A stretch of 64,000 nucleotides of DNA from Streptomyces sp. AP-93 (GTDB lineage Bacteria; Actinomycetota; Actinomycetes; Streptomycetales; Streptomycetaceae): the NCBI RefSeq assembly GCF_022808175.1, contig NZ_JALGBX010000001.1, forward strand, positions 496,001 through 560,000, read 5' to 3'. The notes under the pieces were generated by a model, which was not told the DNA's origin, ran no database searches, and was given only the letters and a program-made list of their open reading frames with translations. This document shows positions 60,985-64,000 of this stretch, one piece after another. Within the stretch, counting starts at the first letter, position 1; every line of letters starts with the position of its first letter. The translations under genes were made by a program, and so were the position numbers.

Positions 60985-62589
60985 TCACCCCCGCCTCAGG
61001 ACGCGGGAGGCTCCCGCTGCCACGGTCGTGGCCAGGATCCAGCCCAGGATGACCAGGGCCGCCGTGCCCCACTGCCAGCCGCCCCGCAGGATCCACTGGT
61101 CCTGCTGGCCGAGGTCGATCACCGGCAGCAGCAGGTCCAGCGCGAACAGCGCCGGGTTCCAGTCCGGGTGCTCCTCCGCCTTGAGCGGCGGCGGCTCGCC
61201 GTGCACCGCGAAGAGCGCGGCCCCGGCCGCCCACAGCACGGCCATCCACAGCGCCGCCCGCCCCGGCCGGTAGCCGTAGACCACCGTCCAGTCCTGGAGG
61301 TAGCCCCACGCGCGCAGCGCCGGCGGCAGCGTCGTGCGCCGACGCCGCTGTTTGGCCAGCAGCACCTCGCGGGCGTCCGCGTCCTCCCCGGAGGCCCGCA
61401 GGACCGCGGCGAGCCGCTCGTACGGTTCCGGGGAGTACTCGGGGGTGGCCGCCTCGACCCACTCCAGCCGGCGGGCCGGCGGGAAGAGGCCCCGGGGCGC
61501 GAGGTTCTCGTAGCCGAAGCCCTCGATGGACAGCCGGCCCGGGCGGGCCGGCCAGCTCGTGGCCGTGTCCACGAGCTTGACCACCTGCGAGCCCGACAGC
61601 ACCACCCGGCCCCGCTCCGGCCGCTCGCCGACGAACCGCAGCTCCGGGGTGTGGATGCGGCGCAGCGAGACCTCCTGGTCCTCCGTGAGGGTGAACCGGG
61701 CCCCGTAGAAGTCCACGGCGTCACCGAAGCGGCCGTCGTCCAGCCGCAGGCCGCCCCGGCACTCGAAGTGCTGCGCGGGCTCGCCCCGCAGCGGGGTGTA
61801 GCCCTGCCCGTAGGGGGGAGTGGAGGAACCGGAGTCGCCCGAGGTGTAGTCCAGGGCGATGGAGGTCAGGTAGAGCGTGCGCTCCACGGTGAGCTGCGGG
61901 GCGTTCAGCGCCCGCTTCCCGGCCGGATTGCTCAGGCGGGCCCCGCGCAGGCTCATCGACACGCCGACCTTGGCGCCGCGCAGGCTGAGCTCCCCGTAGG
62001 TCTGGAGGAGCTCGCCCTGGAAGTCCTGCGCGACCGACATCCCGTCGGCGGCCAGGGCCCGGCCCTTGCCGTCGCGCTGCACGACCGCCTCGCTGATCAG
62101 CAGGTCGGTGCCGATCTGCGCGTCGGTCAGCCGGATCCCGCGCGCCACCCGGCAGCGTGGCAGGTGCAGGTCGCCCTCCGTCTGCAGGCGGGCCGCTTCG
62201 AGCCGGGGTATCGCGCAGTTGACCAGGCGCAGCGTGCCGAAGCGGGTCTCCGAGAGCTGCACCTCCCCGTCGAAGCGGCAGGACTGGAGCTCCACGTACG
62301 GGGTGACCGTGCCCCCGGAGAGGTCGAGGCGGCCGGTGATCCGGACGCCGCGCAGCTTCAGGGAGGCCACCCGGCCCCGCACCGGGCCCGGCCCGTGGAG
62401 CAGCAGCAGGGCCACCACCGCCGCGCGGACGCTGCGCTCGGGACCCCAGACCCGGTCGGCGTGCGGATCGTCCCGCTCGGCGGTGCGGGTGCTGAGATCG
62501 CAGACGCTGCCGGTCCGGTACGCGTCCCACATGAGCCGTTCGGGGCCGGTGAGATCGTCCGGTTCCCCGTCCGGGCGTGCTTCGGCCAT
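60985..62589 (-). CDS. Membrane protein with beta-helix-like repeats
   Basis: 534 residues, often annotated as membrane-associated oxidoreductase although I see no redox motif. A short helical start (LTGPERLMWDAYRTG) leads into about 300 residues of short repeated strands with alternating Leu/Val (LRGVRITGRLDLSGGTVTPY, VELQSCRFDGEVQLSETRFG and LRGAKVGVSMSLRGARLS), as in pentapeptide-type beta helices. Two membrane segments lie near the end (ALWMAVLWAAGAALFAV and ALVILGWILATTVAAG). The function is unknown. It is divergent from the hisD leader. Confidence 0.82.
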   Translation of the reverse strand: MAEARPDGEPDDLTGPERLMWDAYRTGSVCDLSTRTAERDDPHADRVWGPERSVRAAVVALLLLHGPGPVRGRVASLKLRGVRITGRLDLSGGTVTPYVELQSCRFDGEVQLSETRFGTLRLVNCAIPRLEAARLQTEGDLHLPRCRVARGIRLTDAQIGTDLLISEAVVQRDGKGRALAADGMSVAQDFQGELLQTYGELSLRGAKVGVSMSLRGARLSNPAGKRALNAPQLTVERTLYLTSIALDYTSGDSGSSTPPYGQGYTPLRGEPAQHFECRGGLRLDDGRFGDAVDFYGARFTLTEDQEVSLRRIHTPELRFVGERPERGRVVLSGSQVVKLVDTATSWPARPGRLSIEGFGYENLAPRGLFPPARRLEWVEAATPEYSPEPYERLAAVLRASGEDADAREVLLAKQRRRRTTLPPALRAWGYLQDWTVVYGYRPGRAALWMAVLWAAGAALFAVHGEPPPLKAEEHPDWNPALFALDLLLPVIDLGQQDQWILRGGWQWGTAALVILGWILATTVAAGASRVLRRG

Positions 62590-62634
62590 GGCGGCCCCCC
62601 TCCGCTGTCACGGCGGTAGTCACCGCGCGTAATC

Positions 62635-62669
62635 GAACGCCAATCGGCGTTCCGTAATTCCGCTAGGAT
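62635..62669 (+). promoter_or_regulatory. Inverted repeat and -10 box of a long hisD leader
   Basis: GAACGCC (62635-62641) and GGCGTTC (62646-62652) form a perfect repeat over AATC, and TAGGAT (62664-62669) is a good -10 box. A transcript from here would have a leader of about 340 nt before hisD with several hairpins, for example AGGGCG-agaaga-CGCCCT. I see no known riboswitch motif in 62590-62950. Confidence 0.4.
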
Positions 62670-62953
62670 CGCCAAGTCCCGCAAGGGATAGGGCGAGAAG
62701 ACGCCCTGTGGGAGTCAACCGCATTGTGTCTGTCCCCGGCTTGCCGGTACAGATCGCGCGGCAGCACAACGTTTGAGCTGTGCCTCTGCTCCCCGAATGC
62801 CGGACCAGCGCCCTGAGCGACCCCGGATGAGCCGCCCCCGGGCGACCATGCCGGACAGCCCAGGAACGCCCCGGCGGCAATCCGCCATCCCCACAAGATG
62901 CGGATCAAGTCTTAGAGGGCCGCTGTGACATTTTCTCCGTGGAAACCTCCGTG

Positions 62954-62978
62954 GCCTGTATCACCCAGTGATACAGGC
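62954..62978. promoter_or_regulatory. Perfect palindromic operator before hisD
   Basis: Arms GCCTGTATCAC (62954-62964) and GTGATACAGGC (62968-62978) with a 3-bp spacer, 37 bp before the hisD start. The symmetry and position suggest a dimeric repressor site. Which regulator binds is unknown. Confidence 0.65.
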
Positions 62979-63015
62979 AAACGGTGCCGCGAGGCGGTCT
63001 GAGAGAATTGGCAGG

Positions 63016-64000
63016 TGATCTCTCGTATCGACCTGCGCGGCGACACCCTCCCCGAGGGTGGCGCCCTGCGCGATCTGCTGCCCCGTGCCGAGTTCGACGT
63101 AGAAGCCGCCCTGGAGAAGGTGCGGCCCATCTGCGAGGACGTCCACCATCGTGGGACGGCGGCGCTGATCGAGTACGCGCAGAAGTTCGACGGGGTGGAG
63201 CTCAAGCAGGTCAGGGTGCCCGTCGAGGCACTGAAGACCGCTCTGGACCAGCTCGACCCGGCCGTCCGCGCCGCCCTGGAGGAGTCGATCCGGCGCGCCC
63301 GGATCGTGCACCGCAACCAGCGCCGCTCCGAGCACGTCACCCAGGTGGTCCCCGGCGGCACGGTGACCGAGAAGTGGGTTCCGGTGGAGCGCGTGGGGCT
63401 GTACGCCCCGGGCGGCCGCTCGGTGTACCCGTCCTCCGTCGTCATGAACGTGGTCCCGGCCCAGGAGGCGGGCGTCGAGTCCATCGCGCTCGCGTCCCCG
63501 CCGCAGAAGGAGTTCGACGGTCTGCCGCACCCGACGATCCTGGCCGCCTGCGCGCTGCTCGGCGTGGACGAGGTGTACGCCGCGGGCGGTGCCCAGGCCG
63601 TCGCGATGTTCGCGTACGGGACCGAGGAGTGTGCCCCCGCGAACATGGTGACCGGCCCCGGCAACATCTGGGTCGCCGCCGCCAAGCGCTACTTCACCGG
63701 CAAGATCGGCATCGACACCGAGGCCGGCCCGACCGAGATCGCGGTCCTCGCGGACTCCACGGCCGACCCCGTGCACGTCGCCGCCGACCTGATCAGCCAG
63801 GCCGAGCACGACCCGCTGGCCGCCGCCGTCCTCGTCACGGACTCCGCGGAGCTCGCGGCCGCCGTCGAGAAGGAGCTGGAGCCGCAGGTCGCGGCGACCA
63901 AGCACATCGAGGACCGGATCAAGCCCGCGCTGGCCGGCCGCCAGTCGGCGATCGTGCTGGTCGACAGCCTGGAGGACGGCCTCAAGGTCGTCGACGCGTA
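63016..64000 (+). CDS. hisD: Histidinol dehydrogenase (3' end outside window)
   Basis: The first 328 residues are present. It catalyses the last two NAD-dependent steps of histidine synthesis. Family segments are [75 protein letters not shown], and the zinc/catalytic region beginning [22 protein letters not shown] at 63016 fits the conserved start VISRIDLRG; the ribosome-binding site is weak. In Streptomyces hisD usually leads a his operon, so further his genes are expected to the right. A palindromic operator lies directly upstream. Confidence 0.97.

Overview
The window is high-GC actinobacterial chromosome and almost certainly Streptomyces. Evidence: GTG starts and 4-bp GTGA gene overlaps are frequent, the ftsQ-ftsZ-pgeF-yggS-sepF-yggT-divIVA division cluster is present, ileS carries a T-box leader, a gamma-butyrolactone signalling locus is present, and a palindromic intergenic repeat containing CTCAAACGCCGG recurs three times. 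No rRNA or tRNA gene and no CRISPR array was recognised.

Left core (1-20.5 kb). The division/cell-wall cluster runs from the end of a probable murG through divIVA. It is followed by ileS (minus strand, T-box controlled), a DksA/TraR zinc-finger protein with a histone-like tail, lspA, an RluD-type pseudouridine synthase, an acetyltransferase and a CPA1 Na+/H+ antiporter. Next come a small two-segment membrane gene that looks frameshifted and a minus-strand pair (second MurG-type glycosyltransferase plus LegB-like nucleotide-sugar dehydratase). That pair is divergent from an OmpR-type two-component system.

Accessory region (about 20.6-43.5 kb). This is the interesting part. A hormone/regulator block holds an AfsA-type synthase, a HAD-like protein with an altered nucleophile position, a short-chain reductase, an ArpA-type TetR receptor and a short SARP activator. 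It is followed by an ArsR regulator and a DHA2-type exporter. A compact shikimate-branch block then encodes a class II DAHP synthase, an EntA/DhbA-like dehydrogenase, PhzD-like isochorismatase and PhzE-like aminodeoxyisochorismate synthase. Together these predict 3-hydroxyanthranilate. Tailoring candidates are two class A flavin monooxygenases, a Tat-exported berberine-bridge-type oxidase, an ACMSD-like amidohydrolase, a cupin and a YdhR-like small protein. An IS701-like, apparently domesticated transposase and a GAF/PucR regulator close the region. I see no phzF, phzB or phzG, no adenylating ligase and no NRPS/PKS, so a phenazine or benzoxazole is not explained by this window alone.

Right core (43.6-64 kb). 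This contains an MscS channel, a dienelactone-hydrolase-like protein, a secreted M43-type metalloprotease, a Tat-exported PhoD phosphatase, a membrane-anchored DsbA-like protein, a DUF2252 protein, dnaE with a tiny convergent neighbour, a NYN-domain protein, an ABC exporter pair, YbaK, a LON-domain protein, a beta-helix-like membrane protein and the start of hisD. The two core blocks look like one conserved chromosomal neighbourhood interrupted by the accessory island.

Logic of the island (inference): a diffusible butyrolactone/butenolide made by the AfsA homologue would release the TetR receptor from operators upstream of the SARP and its own synthase. The SARP would then activate the 3-hydroxyanthranilate operon, and the exporter under ArsR control would give self-resistance. 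Several palindromes and direct repeats at the expected promoters fit this, but none is proven.
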